A stretch of DNA of 64,000 nt from positions 5,914,001-5,978,000 of the forward strand of contig NZ_CP029193.1 of the NCBI RefSeq assembly GCF_008642355.1, given 5' to 3'. Below are positions 55,852 through 64,000 of the stretch, piece by piece. The first letter of the stretch is position 1; each line of letters begins with the position of its first letter. Both the position numbers and the translations under genes were made by a program. The notes under the pieces are model-generated. The model was not told the origin of the DNA and made no database searches. It saw only the letters and a list, made by a program, of their open reading frames with translations. The DNA comes from Streptomyces venezuelae. GTDB taxonomy: Bacteria > Actinomycetota > Actinomycetes > Streptomycetales > Streptomycetaceae.

Positions 55852-55886
55852 GCCCCGGCGCGAGGACTCGATCTACGCGCCGGGGC
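55852..55886 (+). terminator. proS terminator
   Basis: GCCCCGGCGCG and CGCGCCGGGGC form a perfect 11-bp stem with a 13-base loop, 62 bases after the proS stop. Confidence 0.75.
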
Positions 55887-56050
55887 GTACGCGCCGCTAC
55901 GTACCGGCTTGGTGCGAGCTGTGAGGCTTCTCCGCAGATCAGCGCACCCGCCCTCGTCCGGACGCATCAACGGCAACTGACGGGTACGTGCAAATTATTT
56001 GGGATGCCCCGGAATGGAACCCCCGGGGCTCCCGGCTCGTTGTTCACGAC

Positions 56051-56647
56051 GTGAGCACGACACCACCTGTTCTCGCCGCAGAGCTGGCACAGGCGTGGGC
56101 CGACATTCAGCGGCACCACCCCGAGCTGCCCGACCTTGCCGCGCCCGAATCCCTGATCGGAGAGTCGTCGTCCGCCTGTGGCGCCGAGCTCTCTTTCGAG
56201 CGACTGCTTCACGAGGCAGTCCATGGCATCGCCGCCTCGCGCGGTGTACGCGACACCTCACGTGCCGGCCGATATCACAACCGCAGATTCCTCGCGATCG
56301 CCGAGGAGCTGGGTCTGGACCACCCGGAGGAGCCACATCCCAGCAGCGGCTTCTCACTGGTCACGCTCAACCCGGAGGCGAAGAAGCGCTATCGCCCGAC
56401 GATCGAGCGGCTCCAGCGAGCCCTGAAGGCGCACACCGCGGCGACGACGGCGGACACCGCGCGCAGCTTCCGGGGGCCGGCCGCACGGCACGGCTCCTCC
56501 GGCGGAGGCGTGCGCGTCAAGGCCGTCTGCGACTGCGGGCGCAACGTCCGCGTCGTGCCCTCCGTGCTCGCCCAGGCGCCGATCATGTGCGGCGGCTGCG
56601 GCAAGCCGTTCCGGATCCCGGAAGGGGTCGCGGTGGGTGTGGGCTGA
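56051..56647 (+). CDS. SprT-like HExxH protein with C-terminal zinc ribbon
   Basis: 198-residue putative zinc metalloprotease-like protein. LLHEAVHGIAASRGVRDTSR contains the HExxH motif near residue 60. NRRFLAIAEELGLDHPE follows with a downstream candidate ligand, an arrangement like SprT domains. The C-terminus has CDCGRNVRVVP and CGGCGKPFRIP, a four-Cys zinc ribbon. The middle is helical. GTG at 56051 matches the conserved start as I recall; an in-frame GTG at 55988 would add 21 residues. It precedes rpsP in the same direction but is separated by a hairpin, so it is probably its own transcript. Function is unknown. Confidence 0.78.
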   Translation: MSTTPPVLAAELAQAWADIQRHHPELPDLAAPESLIGESSSACGAELSFERLLHEAVHGIAASRGVRDTSRAGRYHNRRFLAIAEELGLDHPEEPHPSSGFSLVTLNPEAKKRYRPTIERLQRALKAHTAATTADTARSFRGPAARHGSSGGGVRVKAVCDCGRNVRVVPSVLAQAPIMCGGCGKPFRIPEGVAVGVG

Positions 56648-56655
56648 GCTGGACC

Positions 56656-56684
56656 GGGGCGCCCGGTCCGGGTGCGGGCGCCCC
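56656..56684 (+). terminator. Terminator before rpsP operon
   Basis: GGGGCGCCCG and CGGGCGCCCC form a 10-bp stem with a nine-base loop. The -10-like CACAAT follows at 56698, so the rpsP promoter probably lies just after this hairpin. Confidence 0.7.
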
Positions 56685-56837
56685 GCCGACGTATGGCACA
56701 ATGGCTAGCTGTACTCGACAGTCGCACAGGACCCCTCTCTCCTCCGGCTGACGCGTCCATCGGGCACTCGAGTACCGCAACCCCACGCGGCATCCACGTT
56801 GTGCCCACCCACGTCAAGACCAGGAGACACCACTCCC

Positions 56838-57275
56838 GTGGCAGTCAAGATCAAGCTGAAGCGTCTGGGCAAGATCCGTTCGCCTCACTACCGCATCGTC
56901 GTCGCCGACTCCCGTACCCGCCGTGACGGCCGGGCCATCGAGGAGATCGGTCTGTACCACCCGGTGCAGAACCCGTCGCGCATCGAGGTCAACTCGGAGC
57001 GTGCCCAGTACTGGCTGTCCGTCGGCGCCCAGCCGACCGAGCCGGTCATGGCCATCCTGAAGCTCACCGGTGACTGGCAGAAGCACAAGGGCCTGCCGGC
57101 CCCGGCGCCGCTGAAGGTCGCCGAGCCCAAGGACAAGCGCGCCGCGTTCGAGGCCTTCACCAAGGGTCTCGAGGGCGACGACGCCAAGGGCGAGGCCATC
57201 ACGCAGAAGGCCAAGAAGTCGGACAAGAAGGCGGACGAGGCTGACGCCGCGTCCACCGAGTCCACCGAGGCCTGA
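56838..57275 (+). CDS. rpsP: 30S ribosomal protein bS16
   Basis: 145-residue ribosomal protein. [20 protein letters not shown] and [15 protein letters not shown] are the S16 signatures. The 60-residue Lys/Glu/Ala-rich C-terminal extension ([19 protein letters not shown]) is typical of actinobacteria. The GTG start at 56838 is preceded by CAGGAG. It heads the rpsP-khpA-rimM-trmD-rplS operon. Confidence 0.97.
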   Translation: MAVKIKLKRLGKIRSPHYRIVVADSRTRRDGRAIEEIGLYHPVQNPSRIEVNSERAQYWLSVGAQPTEPVMAILKLTGDWQKHKGLPAPAPLKVAEPKDKRAAFEAFTKGLEGDDAKGEAITQKAKKSDKKADEADAASTESTEA

Positions 57276-57277
57276 GC

Positions 57278-57517
57278 ATGCTCGAGGAGGCTCTCGAGCA
57301 CCTCGTGAAGGGCATCGTCGACAACCCCGACGACGTGCAGGTCGCCTCGCGCAACCTGCGCCGCGGGCGCGTCCTCGAGGTCAGGGTTCACCCCGACGAC
57401 CTCGGCAAGGTGATCGGCCGCAACGGCCGCACCGCGCGCGCTCTGCGCACCGTCGTGGGCGCGATCGGCGGCCGTGGTGTCCGCGTCGACCTCGTCGACG
57501 TGGACCAGGTTCGCTGA
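57278..57517 (+). CDS. khpA: RNA-binding KH domain protein KhpA
   Basis: 79-residue single KH-domain protein. The GxxG loop is in GKVIGRNGRTARALR near residue 43. KhpA pairs with KhpB/Jag in many Gram-positive bacteria to regulate RNA, including division genes. It starts two bases after the rpsP stop, and rimM follows after 111 bases. Confidence 0.93.
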   Translation: MLEEALEHLVKGIVDNPDDVQVASRNLRRGRVLEVRVHPDDLGKVIGRNGRTARALRTVVGAIGGRGVRVDLVDVDQVR

Positions 57518-57628
57518 ACCGGGTTCCCAGGACCGATGGGTTCGTAGAACCACAGCAGCACCGGCTCGGGCCGGGGAGGGCTCCAGGGCCATCCCCGGCC
57601 CGTAGTCGTTGGATGAGGAGAAACGCTA

Positions 57629-58171
57629 GTGCAGTTGGTAGTCGCCCGTATCGGCCGTGCCCACGGCATCAAGGGTGAGGTCACCGTCGAGGTCCGCACC
57701 GACGAGCCGGAGCTGCGGCTCGGCCCCGGCGCCGTGCTCGCCACCGACCCCGCCGCCACGGGGCCGCTGACCATCGAGTCCGGCCGGGTGCACAGTGGCC
57801 GACTGATCCTGCGCTTCGAGGGCGTGCGCGACCGCACGGGCGCCGAGGCGCTGCGCAACACCCTCCTCATCGCCGAGGTGGACCCCGAAGAGCTCCCCGA
57901 GGAAGAGGGCGAGTTCTACGACCACCAGCTCATGGACCTCGACGTCGTCACCGAGGACGGCGAGGAGGTCGGCCGGATCACCGAGATCTCGCACCTGCCC
58001 TCGCAGGACCTCTTCATCGTGGAGCGGCCCGACGGCAGCGAGGTCATGATCCCCTTCGTCCAGGAGATCGTCGTCGAGATCGACCTGGAGGAGCAGAAGG
58101 CCGTCATCGCCCCGCCGCCCGGCCTGATCGACGACCGCGCGGAGATCGCCTCCACCCGGGACGAGGCGTAA
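57629..58171 (+). CDS. rimM: Ribosome maturation factor RimM
   Basis: 180-residue 30S assembly factor binding S19. [21 protein letters not shown] is the N-terminal signature, and [20 protein letters not shown] starts the PRC-barrel. [22 protein letters not shown] ends it. The stop overlaps the trmD start by one base (TAATG), so the two are coupled. Confidence 0.95.
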   Translation: MQLVVARIGRAHGIKGEVTVEVRTDEPELRLGPGAVLATDPAATGPLTIESGRVHSGRLILRFEGVRDRTGAEALRNTLLIAEVDPEELPEEEGEFYDHQLMDLDVVTEDGEEVGRITEISHLPSQDLFIVERPDGSEVMIPFVQEIVVEIDLEEQKAVIAPPPGLIDDRAEIASTRDEA

Positions 58172-58992
58172 TGCGGCTCGACGTCGTCACGATCTTCCCC
58201 GAGTACCTGGACCCCCTGAACGTCTCCCTCGTGGGCAAGGCACGCGCGCGTGGGCAGCTCGACGTCCAGGTGCACGACCTCAGGGAGTGGACGTACGACC
58301 GGCACAACACGGTCGACGACACCCCCTACGGCGGCGGCCCCGGCATGGTCATGAAGACCGACCCCTGGGGCGCGGCCCTCGACGACGTGCTCGCCGACGG
58401 GTACGAGAACGGGGCCCACGGGCCCGTCCTGGTCGTCCCCACGCCCAGCGGCCGCCCCTTCACCCAGGAACTCGCCGTCGAGCTCTCCGAGCGCCCCTGG
58501 CTGGTCTTCACGCCCGCACGCTACGAAGGCATCGACCGCCGCGTCACGGACGAGTACGCGACCCGCATGCCCGTCTACGAGGTCTCCATCGGCGACTACG
58601 TCCTCGCGGGCGGGGAAGCCGCCGTCCTGGTCATCACCGAGGCCGTGGCCCGGCTCCTGCCCGGCGTCCTCGGCAATGCCGAATCCCACCAGGACGACTC
58701 CTTCGCCCCCGGAGCCATGGCCAACCTCCTGGAGGGCCCGGTGTACACCAAGCCTCCCCAGTGGCGCGGCCACGGCATCCCCGACGTCCTCCTCAGCGGA
58801 CACCACGGCAAGATCGCCCGCTGGCGGCGGGACGAGGCGCTCCGGCGCACGACCCGCAACAGGCCCGATCTCATCGAGCGTTGCGACCCCGGGGCCTTCG
58901 ACAAGAAGGACCGCGAGATGCTCTCGATCCTGGGGTGGCGGCCGGGGCCTGACGGCCGATTTGGGCGTAACCCCGAGGCCGTGGAAGAATAG
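58171..58992 (+). CDS. trmD: tRNA (guanine(37)-N(1))-methyltransferase TrmD
   Basis: 273-residue SPOUT-class methyltransferase making m1G37 and preventing frameshifts. LRLDVVTIFPEYLDPL-type N-terminus, TVDDTPYGGGPGMVM, the deep-knot region IGDYVLAGGEAAVLVITE and the C-terminal Arg-rich domain are present. It overlaps rimM by one base. The trmD-rplS gap of 131 bases holds a small hairpin (CCCCTG-CCA-CAGGGG at 59018-59032). Confidence 0.96.
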   Translation: MRLDVVTIFPEYLDPLNVSLVGKARARGQLDVQVHDLREWTYDRHNTVDDTPYGGGPGMVMKTDPWGAALDDVLADGYENGAHGPVLVVPTPSGRPFTQELAVELSERPWLVFTPARYEGIDRRVTDEYATRMPVYEVSIGDYVLAGGEAAVLVITEAVARLLPGVLGNAESHQDDSFAPGAMANLLEGPVYTKPPQWRGHGIPDVLLSGHHGKIARWRRDEALRRTTRNRPDLIERCDPGAFDKKDREMLSILGWRPGPDGRFGRNPEAVEE

Positions 58993-59123
58993 AACGCTGC
59001 TGTACGTCCAGCGTGCGCCCCTGCCACAGGGGGAACGACGCCCGCCCGACGCGATCAGCTACCGAAACCTCATCACCACGTTCCGCTGATGACCTGTGGC
59101 ATCAGTGAAGAAAGCAGACGATC

Positions 59124-59474
59124 ATGGCTAACCTGCTCGACTCCGTCGACAGCGCGTCGCTGCGCAGCGACATCCCGGCCTTCCGCCCGGGTGACACCGT
59201 CAACGTCCACGTCCGCGTCATCGAGGGCAACCGCTCCCGTGTGCAGCAGTTCAAGGGCGTAGTCATCCGCCGCCAGGGTGCCGGCGTGCGCGAGACCTTC
59301 ACGGTCCGCAAGGTCTCCTTCTCCGTCGGCGTCGAGCGCACCTTCCCGGTGCACACCCCGATCGTCGAGAAGATCGAGCTCATCACCCGCGGTGACGTGC
59401 GTCGCGCGAAGCTGTACTACCTCCGTGACCTGCGCGGCAAGGCCGCGAAGATCAAGGAGAAGCGCGAGAGCTGA
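59124..59474 (+). CDS. rplS: 50S ribosomal protein bL19
   Basis: 116-residue ribosomal protein at the subunit interface. [39 protein letters not shown] and [20 protein letters not shown] are the family blocks. ATG at 59124 follows AGAAAGCAG, a moderate ribosome site. It ends the ribosomal part of the operon and is followed by the signal peptidase genes after 45 bases. Confidence 0.97.
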   Translation: MANLLDSVDSASLRSDIPAFRPGDTVNVHVRVIEGNRSRVQQFKGVVIRRQGAGVRETFTVRKVSFSVGVERTFPVHTPIVEKIELITRGDVRRAKLYYLRDLRGKAAKIKEKRES

Positions 59475-59519
59475 GCTCCCGCGCGGGTCCACAGCGGGGC
59501 CGGATAGCATCTGGCCCCG

Positions 59520-60242
59520 ATGGACACCGAAGCACAGCACACGGAGCGCGACCGCTCCTCCCCACCCTCCGAGCCCGGAGACGTCACGGACGTCGCCGAA
59601 GCATCCGAGGAGACGGAGGAACGGTCGCGCTCCGTTTTTGCGTCCCTCGTCGACCGCGTGCCCGGCGGCGGGCTCACGCTGTCGTTCCTGCTGTGCGTGG
59701 GTGCCCTGCTCCTGCTCAGCGCCTTCGTGGTGCAGCCCTTCCAGATCCCGAGCGGCTCCATGGAGCCCGCGTTCCGCTCCGGGGACCGGGTACTCGTCAA
59801 CAAGTTGGCGTACCGTTTCGGTTCCGGGCCACAGCGGGGTGACGCGGTGGTCTTCGACGGAAGCGGCTACTTCGGAGAAGCCGACTACATCAAGCGCGTC
59901 GTGGGCACCGGGGGAGACCGGGTGGTCTGCTGCGACAAACGGGGGAGGGTCCAGGTGAACGGCGAGCCGGTCGACGAGCCGTACCTGTACCCCGGCGACA
60001 CCGCCTCCAAGGTGCCCTTCGACGTCGTCGTACCCGAGGGCAGCCTCTTCCTCCTCGGCGATCACCGCAGTGACTCCCGTGACTCCCGCGACCACCTCGG
60101 AGAGCCCGGCGGCGGCATGATCCCCGTCGACGCGGTCATCGGCAGGGCCGACTGGATCGCCTGGCCCGTCGGCCGCTGGACGTCCCTGGAGCGCCCCGAC
60201 AGCTACGCGCGCGTGCCCGCACCCGGAGGCGCCCATGGGTAG
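59520..60242 (+). CDS. sipW: Type I signal peptidase, SipW-like
   Basis: 240-residue membrane serine protease cleaving Sec and Tat signal peptides. One membrane segment, LTLSFLLCVGALLLLSAFVV near 55-75, is followed by PSGSM with the catalytic Ser and by YIKRVVGTGGDRV with the catalytic Lys. The later block GDHRSDSRDSR is also typical. The C-terminal second anchor seen in relatives is not evident. It is the first of four tandem signal peptidases in the same direction and overlaps sipX by eight bases. Name by recall of the S. lividans sipWXYZ cluster. Confidence 0.9.
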   Translation: MDTEAQHTERDRSSPPSEPGDVTDVAEASEETEERSRSVFASLVDRVPGGGLTLSFLLCVGALLLLSAFVVQPFQIPSGSMEPAFRSGDRVLVNKLAYRFGSGPQRGDAVVFDGSGYFGEADYIKRVVGTGGDRVVCCDKRGRVQVNGEPVDEPYLYPGDTASKVPFDVVVPEGSLFLLGDHRSDSRDSRDHLGEPGGGMIPVDAVIGRADWIAWPVGRWTSLERPDSYARVPAPGGAHG

Positions 60243-61317
60243 CCGCGGACGCGCCCGCGCCGGCCACGCCGTCGACACCCGGCTGCCCACGGGATCCCGG
60301 CCGACCGACGGCCCCGCCCTGCCCGGCCGTGCAGAGCGGCGCAAGCTCGCGAAGAAGGTCAAGCGACGCAGGCGACGTTCGGCGATCAAGGAGATACCCC
60401 TTCTCATAGGGGTGGCGCTGCTCATAGCCCTCGTCCTGAAGACCTTCCTGGTGCAGGCCTTCGTGATTCCGTCGGGCTCCATGGAGCAGACGATCCGGAT
60501 CGGCGACCGCGTCCTCGTCGACAAACTCACCCCCTGGTTCGGATCGAAGCCGGAGCGCGGCGACGTCGTCGTCTTCAAGGACCCCGGCAGCTGGCTCGAA
60601 GAGGAACAGGGCAAGAAGAAGGACGACCCCGTGGTCGTCAAGCAGGTCAAGGAAGGGCTGACCCAGATCGGCCTGCTGCCGTCCGACAGCGAACGCGACC
60701 TCATCAAGCGGGTCATCGGCGTCGGCGGCGACACCGTGAAGTGCTGCGACAAGAACGACAAGGTCACCGTCAACGGCGTGCCCTTGGACGAGCCCTACAT
60801 CAACCCCGGTGACAAGCCCTCCGCCTTCGAGTTCGAGGTGAAGGTCCCCGAAGGCCGCCTCTTCATGATGGGCGACCACAGGAGCGACTCGGCCGACTCC
60901 CGCTTCCACCGCACCGAGAAGTTCAGCGGCACGATCGCCGAGGACCAGGTCGTCGGACGCGCCATGGTCATCGCGTGGCCCTTCGGACACTGGCGCAAGC
61001 TCGAGGCACCGGACACCTATGCGTCAGTTCCCGACGCGCGTGCGGGATCGGACATCGCCACAGGAGCGTCGCATAGGCTGACCCCTGACGATCGATACGG
61101 ATTGATCCGGCTCCCGACCCCTGCGGAACTCCCGCTCGTTATGGGAGTGGTGGGCCTGCATCGCATATGGGGCAGGCGGCGGCACGGACTGAGGAGTGGA
61201 TGTGGGGGATTTGGCGGTCGGCGCACGATCCGGACACGAGGGGCCCGAAGATCGGCCGGTACGATCCGACGAGCCGGGCGTCGACCCCGTCGCGGACGGT
61301 ACGACCCCCGGGAATGA
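60235..61317 (+). CDS. sipX: Type I signal peptidase, SipX-like
   Basis: 360-residue signal peptidase. An Arg/Lys-rich N-terminus precedes the membrane segment IPLLIGVALLIALVLKTFLV near 54-75. The catalytic Ser lies in IPSGSMEQT and the catalytic Lys in DLIKRVIGVGGD. The GDHRSDSADSR block is present. A second hydrophobic stretch, PAELPLVMGVVGL near 300, may be a C-terminal anchor. The last 40 codons are Arg/Gly-rich and overlap sipY by 116 bases in another frame. That Arg-rich tail could be real or could mark the site of a frameshift. Confidence 0.88.
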   Translation: MGSRGRARAGHAVDTRLPTGSRPTDGPALPGRAERRKLAKKVKRRRRRSAIKEIPLLIGVALLIALVLKTFLVQAFVIPSGSMEQTIRIGDRVLVDKLTPWFGSKPERGDVVVFKDPGSWLEEEQGKKKDDPVVVKQVKEGLTQIGLLPSDSERDLIKRVIGVGGDTVKCCDKNDKVTVNGVPLDEPYINPGDKPSAFEFEVKVPEGRLFMMGDHRSDSADSRFHRTEKFSGTIAEDQVVGRAMVIAWPFGHWRKLEAPDTYASVPDARAGSDIATGASHRLTPDDRYGLIRLPTPAELPLVMGVVGLHRIWGRRRHGLRSGCGGFGGRRTIRTRGARRSAGTIRRAGRRPRRGRYDPRE

Positions 61318-62176
61318 CGCCGTGGGCGACGACGGCGACGGTGGCGCGACGCGCGAGCAGGATCCCGAGCAGCCCAAGAAGAAGCCCCGCTCCTTCTGGA
61401 AGGAGCTGCCGCTCCTCATCGGTATCGCCCTGGTCTTGGCGCTGCTCATCAAGACGTTCCTGGTCCAGGCGTTCTCGATTCCGTCGGACTCGATGCAGAA
61501 CACGCTGCAGCAGGGCGACCGCGTCCTCGTCGACAAGCTGACGCCATGGTTCGGCTCCGAGCCCGAGCGCGGCGAAGTCGTCGTCTTCAGGGACCCCGGC
61601 CACTGGCTGGACGGCGAGCCCACGCCCGATCCGAACGCGATCCAGCGGGTCCTCGGCTGGGTCGGTCTGATGCCGTCCGCCGACGAGAAGGACCTCATCA
61701 AGCGCGTCATCGGCGTCGAGGGCGACACGGTGGAGTGCAAGGGCACGGGTCCGGTGAAGGTCAACGGCAAGGCGCTGAACGAGCCGTACGTCTTCGCGGG
61801 CAACACCCCGTGCAGCGTCGACGACCAGGGCGGCCAGTTCAAGATCAAGGTTCCCAAGGGCAAAATCTGGGTCATGGGTGACCACCGGCAGAACTCGCTG
61901 GACTCCCGGTACCACCAGAAGCAGCCGGGCGGCGGCGCCGTCCCGGTGGACAACGTCGTGGGCCGCGCCATCGTGATCGCCTGGCCGCCCACCCGCTGGG
62001 CGACGCTGCCCAAGCCGGACACCTTCGACCAGCCGGGCATCAACGCGCTCTCCGGCGCGGCTCCGGGCGTCCTCGGACTCGCGGGTGCCGTGCCGCTCGT
62101 ACTGTGGCGCAGGCGCCGTCTCACGGTGACCGCCGCGCGCGCCGCGAGGGTTTCTGGCGGCAGTACCGCCGGGTAG
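61202..62176 (+). CDS. sipY: Type I signal peptidase, SipY-like
   Basis: 324-residue signal peptidase, usually the major one in Streptomyces. An acidic, Gly/Asp-rich N-terminal extension of about 60 residues precedes LPLLIGIALVLALLIKTFLV. The catalytic Ser is in PSDSM (Asp replaces the usual Gly) and the catalytic Lys in DLIKRVIGVEGD. A C-terminal hydrophobic segment (GVLGLAGAVPLVLW) is followed by Arg residues, giving two anchors. GTG at 61202 follows GAGGAG; GTG at 61196 is possible. The 5' end lies inside the sipX frame. Confidence 0.9.
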   Translation: MGDLAVGARSGHEGPEDRPVRSDEPGVDPVADGTTPGNDAVGDDGDGGATREQDPEQPKKKPRSFWKELPLLIGIALVLALLIKTFLVQAFSIPSDSMQNTLQQGDRVLVDKLTPWFGSEPERGEVVVFRDPGHWLDGEPTPDPNAIQRVLGWVGLMPSADEKDLIKRVIGVEGDTVECKGTGPVKVNGKALNEPYVFAGNTPCSVDDQGGQFKIKVPKGKIWVMGDHRQNSLDSRYHQKQPGGGAVPVDNVVGRAIVIAWPPTRWATLPKPDTFDQPGINALSGAAPGVLGLAGAVPLVLWRRRRLTVTAARAARVSGGSTAG

Positions 62177-62256
62177 GGTGCCGTCCCAGATCGCCGATCT
62201 TCCGCCGCCCGTACGCACGGGCGGCGAGGTCGTCTCCGAGATGGGGGAGCACCGGG

Positions 62257-63015
62257 ATGAGCAGGACACAACGTACGAACGAGGGCCGCGGACGGCTCGG
62301 CAGCGTGCTGTCGGGCATCGCCGTGGCCCTCGGCTGTGTGCTCTTCCTCGGCGGGTTCGTCTGGGGCGCGATCCTGTACCAGCCGTACACCGTCCCGACC
62401 GGATCGATGGCCCCGACGATCGGCTCGGGCGACCGTGTGCTCGCGCAGCGGATCGACGGCGACGAGGTGCGCCGCGGCGACGTCGTCGTCTTCGAGCAGT
62501 CCACGTGGGGCGACCTGCCCATGGTGAAGCGCGTCGTCGGCATAGGCGGCGACAGGATTGCCTGCTGTGAGAACGGCAAGCTCACCGTCAACGGCGAGGA
62601 CGTCGCAGAACCGTATCTCCTTGATCAGGGCGAGGCCGCCGTGGCCACCCGCATCCCCGCCACGACGGTGCCCAAGGGGCGCTTGTTCCTGCTCGGCGAC
62701 GAGCGCAGCGGGTCGCTGGACTCCACCGCGCACCTGACCGACGGGGAGAACGGCACGGTGTCGCGGAAGGCCGTGAAGGCGCGGGTCGACGCGGTGGCCT
62801 GGCCGATGGACCGGTTCGGCATGATCGAGCGGCCCGACGGCTTCGCTGCCCTGCCGGGCGGCACCTCCGAGCCGGGCCCGCTGCGCCTGATGGTGATTGC
62901 CGTCGTCGCGGGCATGGTCCTCGTCCTGGGCGGCGCGGCCTACGGTCCTGTGGCCAGGCGCGCGGGTCGGCGCCGCGCCGACAGCGGTGCTCAGGAGACC
63001 GCCGGTGTCGGCTGA
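62257..63015 (+). CDS. sipZ: Type I signal peptidase, SipZ-like
   Basis: 252-residue signal peptidase. The first membrane segment is VLSGIAVALGCVLFLGGFVW near 16-40. The catalytic Ser is in PTGSM (Thr replaces Ser at the first position), and the Lys is in MVKRVVGIGGD. GDERSGSLDS replaces the GDHRxxSxDS of its neighbours. A C-terminal anchor (LMVIAVVAGMVLVLGGAAYG) precedes a basic tail. The longer upstream frame would overlap sipY. ATG at 62257 has GGGGGAG upstream. The NUDIX gene starts 11 bases before its stop. Confidence 0.9.
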   Translation: MSRTQRTNEGRGRLGSVLSGIAVALGCVLFLGGFVWGAILYQPYTVPTGSMAPTIGSGDRVLAQRIDGDEVRRGDVVVFEQSTWGDLPMVKRVVGIGGDRIACCENGKLTVNGEDVAEPYLLDQGEAAVATRIPATTVPKGRLFLLGDERSGSLDSTAHLTDGENGTVSRKAVKARVDAVAWPMDRFGMIERPDGFAALPGGTSEPGPLRLMVIAVVAGMVLVLGGAAYGPVARRAGRRRADSGAQETAGVG

Positions 63016-63493
63016 GCTGCGCAGGGTCGCCCGGGTGATCCTGCTCGACCCGAGCGACCGCATCCTGCTCATGCACGGCTTCGAGCCGGGGAACGCGTCG
63101 GACGACTGGTGGTTCACCCCGGGCGGCGGGGTGGAGGGCGACGAGACGCGGGAGCAGGCGGCCCTGCGCGAGTTGCGGGAAGAGACCGGCATCACGGAGG
63201 TCGAGCTCGGTCCGGTCCTGTGGCGGCGCGTGTGTTCGTTCCCCTTCGCGGGGCGGCGCTGGGACCAGGACGAGTGGTACTACCTGGCGCGTACGTCGCA
63301 GACCGCGATCGCCGCGCAGGGTCTGACCGAGCTGGAAAGACGCAGTGTCGACGGAGCACGTTGGTGGACGTGCCGAGAACTGACCGAGGCTCATGAGACG
63401 GTGTACCCGACCAGGCTCGCCGAGCTGCTTCGCAGACTGCTCGACGAGGGGCCCCCGGACAGGCCCGAGATCCTCGACACGGAAATCGTGTAG
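63005..63493 (+). CDS. NUDIX hydrolase
   Basis: 162-residue pyrophosphohydrolase. The Nudix box reads GGVEGDETREQAALRELREE then TGI near residues 40-63, with all Glu metal ligands of GX5EX7REUXEEXGU. Upstream RRVARVILLDPSDRILLMHG is the typical first strand. The substrate is unknown (nucleotide or other diphosphate). GTG at 63005 overlaps sipZ by 11 bases, so it is translated with the signal peptidase cluster. The same order occurs in S. coelicolor from memory. Confidence 0.93.
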   Translation: MSAELRRVARVILLDPSDRILLMHGFEPGNASDDWWFTPGGGVEGDETREQAALRELREETGITEVELGPVLWRRVCSFPFAGRRWDQDEWYYLARTSQTAIAAQGLTELERRSVDGARWWTCRELTEAHETVYPTRLAELLRRLLDEGPPDRPEILDTEIV

Positions 63494-63548
63494 GGGTTCG
63501 CGGGGCTGACGCACAATAGGGGGACGCACGGCTGAAGGGGAACATGCC

Positions 63549-63857
63549 ATGAGCGCCGAGGACCTCGAGAAGTACGAGACCGAGATGGAGCTGAAGCTCT
63601 ACCGGGAGTACCGCGATGTCGTCGGGCTGTTCAAATACGTGATCGAGACCGAACGCCGTTTCTATCTCACCAATGACTACGAGATGCAGGTGCACTCGGT
63701 TCAGGGCGAGGTGTTCTTCGAGGTCTCGATGGCGGATGCCTGGGTGTGGGACATGTACAGGCCCGCCCGGTTCGTCAAGCAGGTGCGGGTGCTCACGTTC
63801 AAGGACGTGAACATCGAGGAGCTCAACAAGAGCGATCTGGAGCTGCCGGGCAGCTGA
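63549..63857 (+). CDS. DUF2469 family protein
   Basis: 102-residue conserved actinobacterial protein of unknown function. It begins MSAEDLEKYETEMELKLYRE and contains EYRDVVGLFKYVIETERRFY, NDYEMQVHSVQGEVFFEVSM and ADAWVWDMYRPARFVKQVRV, a nearly invariant pattern. No catalytic motif is visible. ATG at 63549 is preceded by AAGGGGAA. It lies between the NUDIX gene and a yraN-like gene, its conserved place. Confidence 0.92.
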   Translation: MSAEDLEKYETEMELKLYREYRDVVGLFKYVIETERRFYLTNDYEMQVHSVQGEVFFEVSMADAWVWDMYRPARFVKQVRVLTFKDVNIEELNKSDLELPGS

Positions 63858-63995
63858 ACGCAGCCGTACTCGCCCGCCGCGTGCGGCTGATTCACTCGGC
63901 GGGGTGAGGGCGTTTTCCACAACCGGTGAGTAGTGCACCAAGATCCAACAGGTGCGGGCTGAACCGTGACCGTGGGTGTCGGAGGTGGTGCCGAC

Positions 63996-64000
63996 ATGAA
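63996..64000 (+). CDS. Start of next gene, probably YraN-like (truncated)
   Basis: ATG at 63996 with GGAGGTGG twelve to five bases upstream. Only the first two bases of codon 2 are visible. YraN (UPF0102) follows DUF2469 in other Streptomyces, so this identity is by synteny alone. Confidence 0.4.

Noticed and set aside
59018..59032. Hairpin CCCCTG-CCA-CAGGGG upstream of rplS as an L19 leader element
   Set aside because: The stem is only 6 bp, and I see none of the conserved features expected of a ribosomal-protein leader, so I did not call it regulatory.

Overview
This window is high-GC chromosomal DNA from an actinomycete, almost certainly a Streptomyces. The evidence is the GTG-rich start codons, the G/C-ending codons, the Streptomyces-specific genes (a conservon-type sensor kinase, nsdA, a lysine-tailed HupS, a four-gene signal peptidase cluster), and a gene order that matches, from memory, the S. 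coelicolor SCO5544-SCO5601 core region. Nearly everything is housekeeping. No prophage, IS element, CRISPR array or biosynthetic cluster is visible.

Layout. 1-2767: 5' part of a NIT/HAMP sensor kinase (CvnA type), minus strand. 3344-6783: a 66-aa protein with a repeated motif, a FAA-family hydrolase, gltX and a HAD hydrolase whose 5' end is duplicated. 6871-7394: five tRNA genes (Gln, Glu, Glu, Gln, Glu). 7437-11713: a MerR regulator divergent from DUF4188, then the IclR regulator NdgR divergent from leuCD. 11961-17965: hupS, cofC, plsC-gpsA, ddlA, a lipoprotein and a stand-alone RAM domain. 18178-20258: thiL-thiD and rpmB. 20499-26609: a DAK/FakA-like protein, recG, rsmD, coaD. 26721-30553: a DivIVA-like protein, DUF177-rpmF-rnc, and mutM. 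30526-32891: HxlR, a CAP-domain protein, acyP and a coiled-coil microprotein. 33105-38317: smc and the glucose permease glcP. 38370-43098: an LLM oxidoreductase, an NCS1 permease, ftsY and a PrimPol-like protein. 43519-53268: nsdA, amtB-glnK-glnD, ffh and ftsH. 53282-55789: a methyltransferase and an archaeal-type proS. 56051-63857: a HExxH/zinc-ribbon protein, the rpsP-khpA-rimM-trmD-rplS operon, sipWXYZ, a NUDIX hydrolase and DUF2469. A yraN-like start lies at the right edge.

The most striking feature is a 338-residue intein (23147-24160) inside recG, placed exactly between the Lys and Thr of the Walker A motif. It has Ala at position 1 and the Trp/Cys/Thr triad of class 3 inteins, and it carries two LAGLIDADG motifs. 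RecG therefore cannot bind ATP until protein splicing has occurred.

Functional themes: protein export (ftsY, ffh, ftsH, four signal peptidases), nitrogen sensing (amtB-glnK-glnD behind a GlnR-like box), ribosome biogenesis and tRNA modification (rpsP, rimM, trmD, rplS, rpmB, rpmF, rnc, rsmD), leucine biosynthesis, thiamine phosphorylation, chromosome organisation (smc, hupS) and developmental control (nsdA, cvnA). Many convergent gene pairs share strong hairpin terminators. Identifications rest on reading motifs and recalled families. No database search was run.
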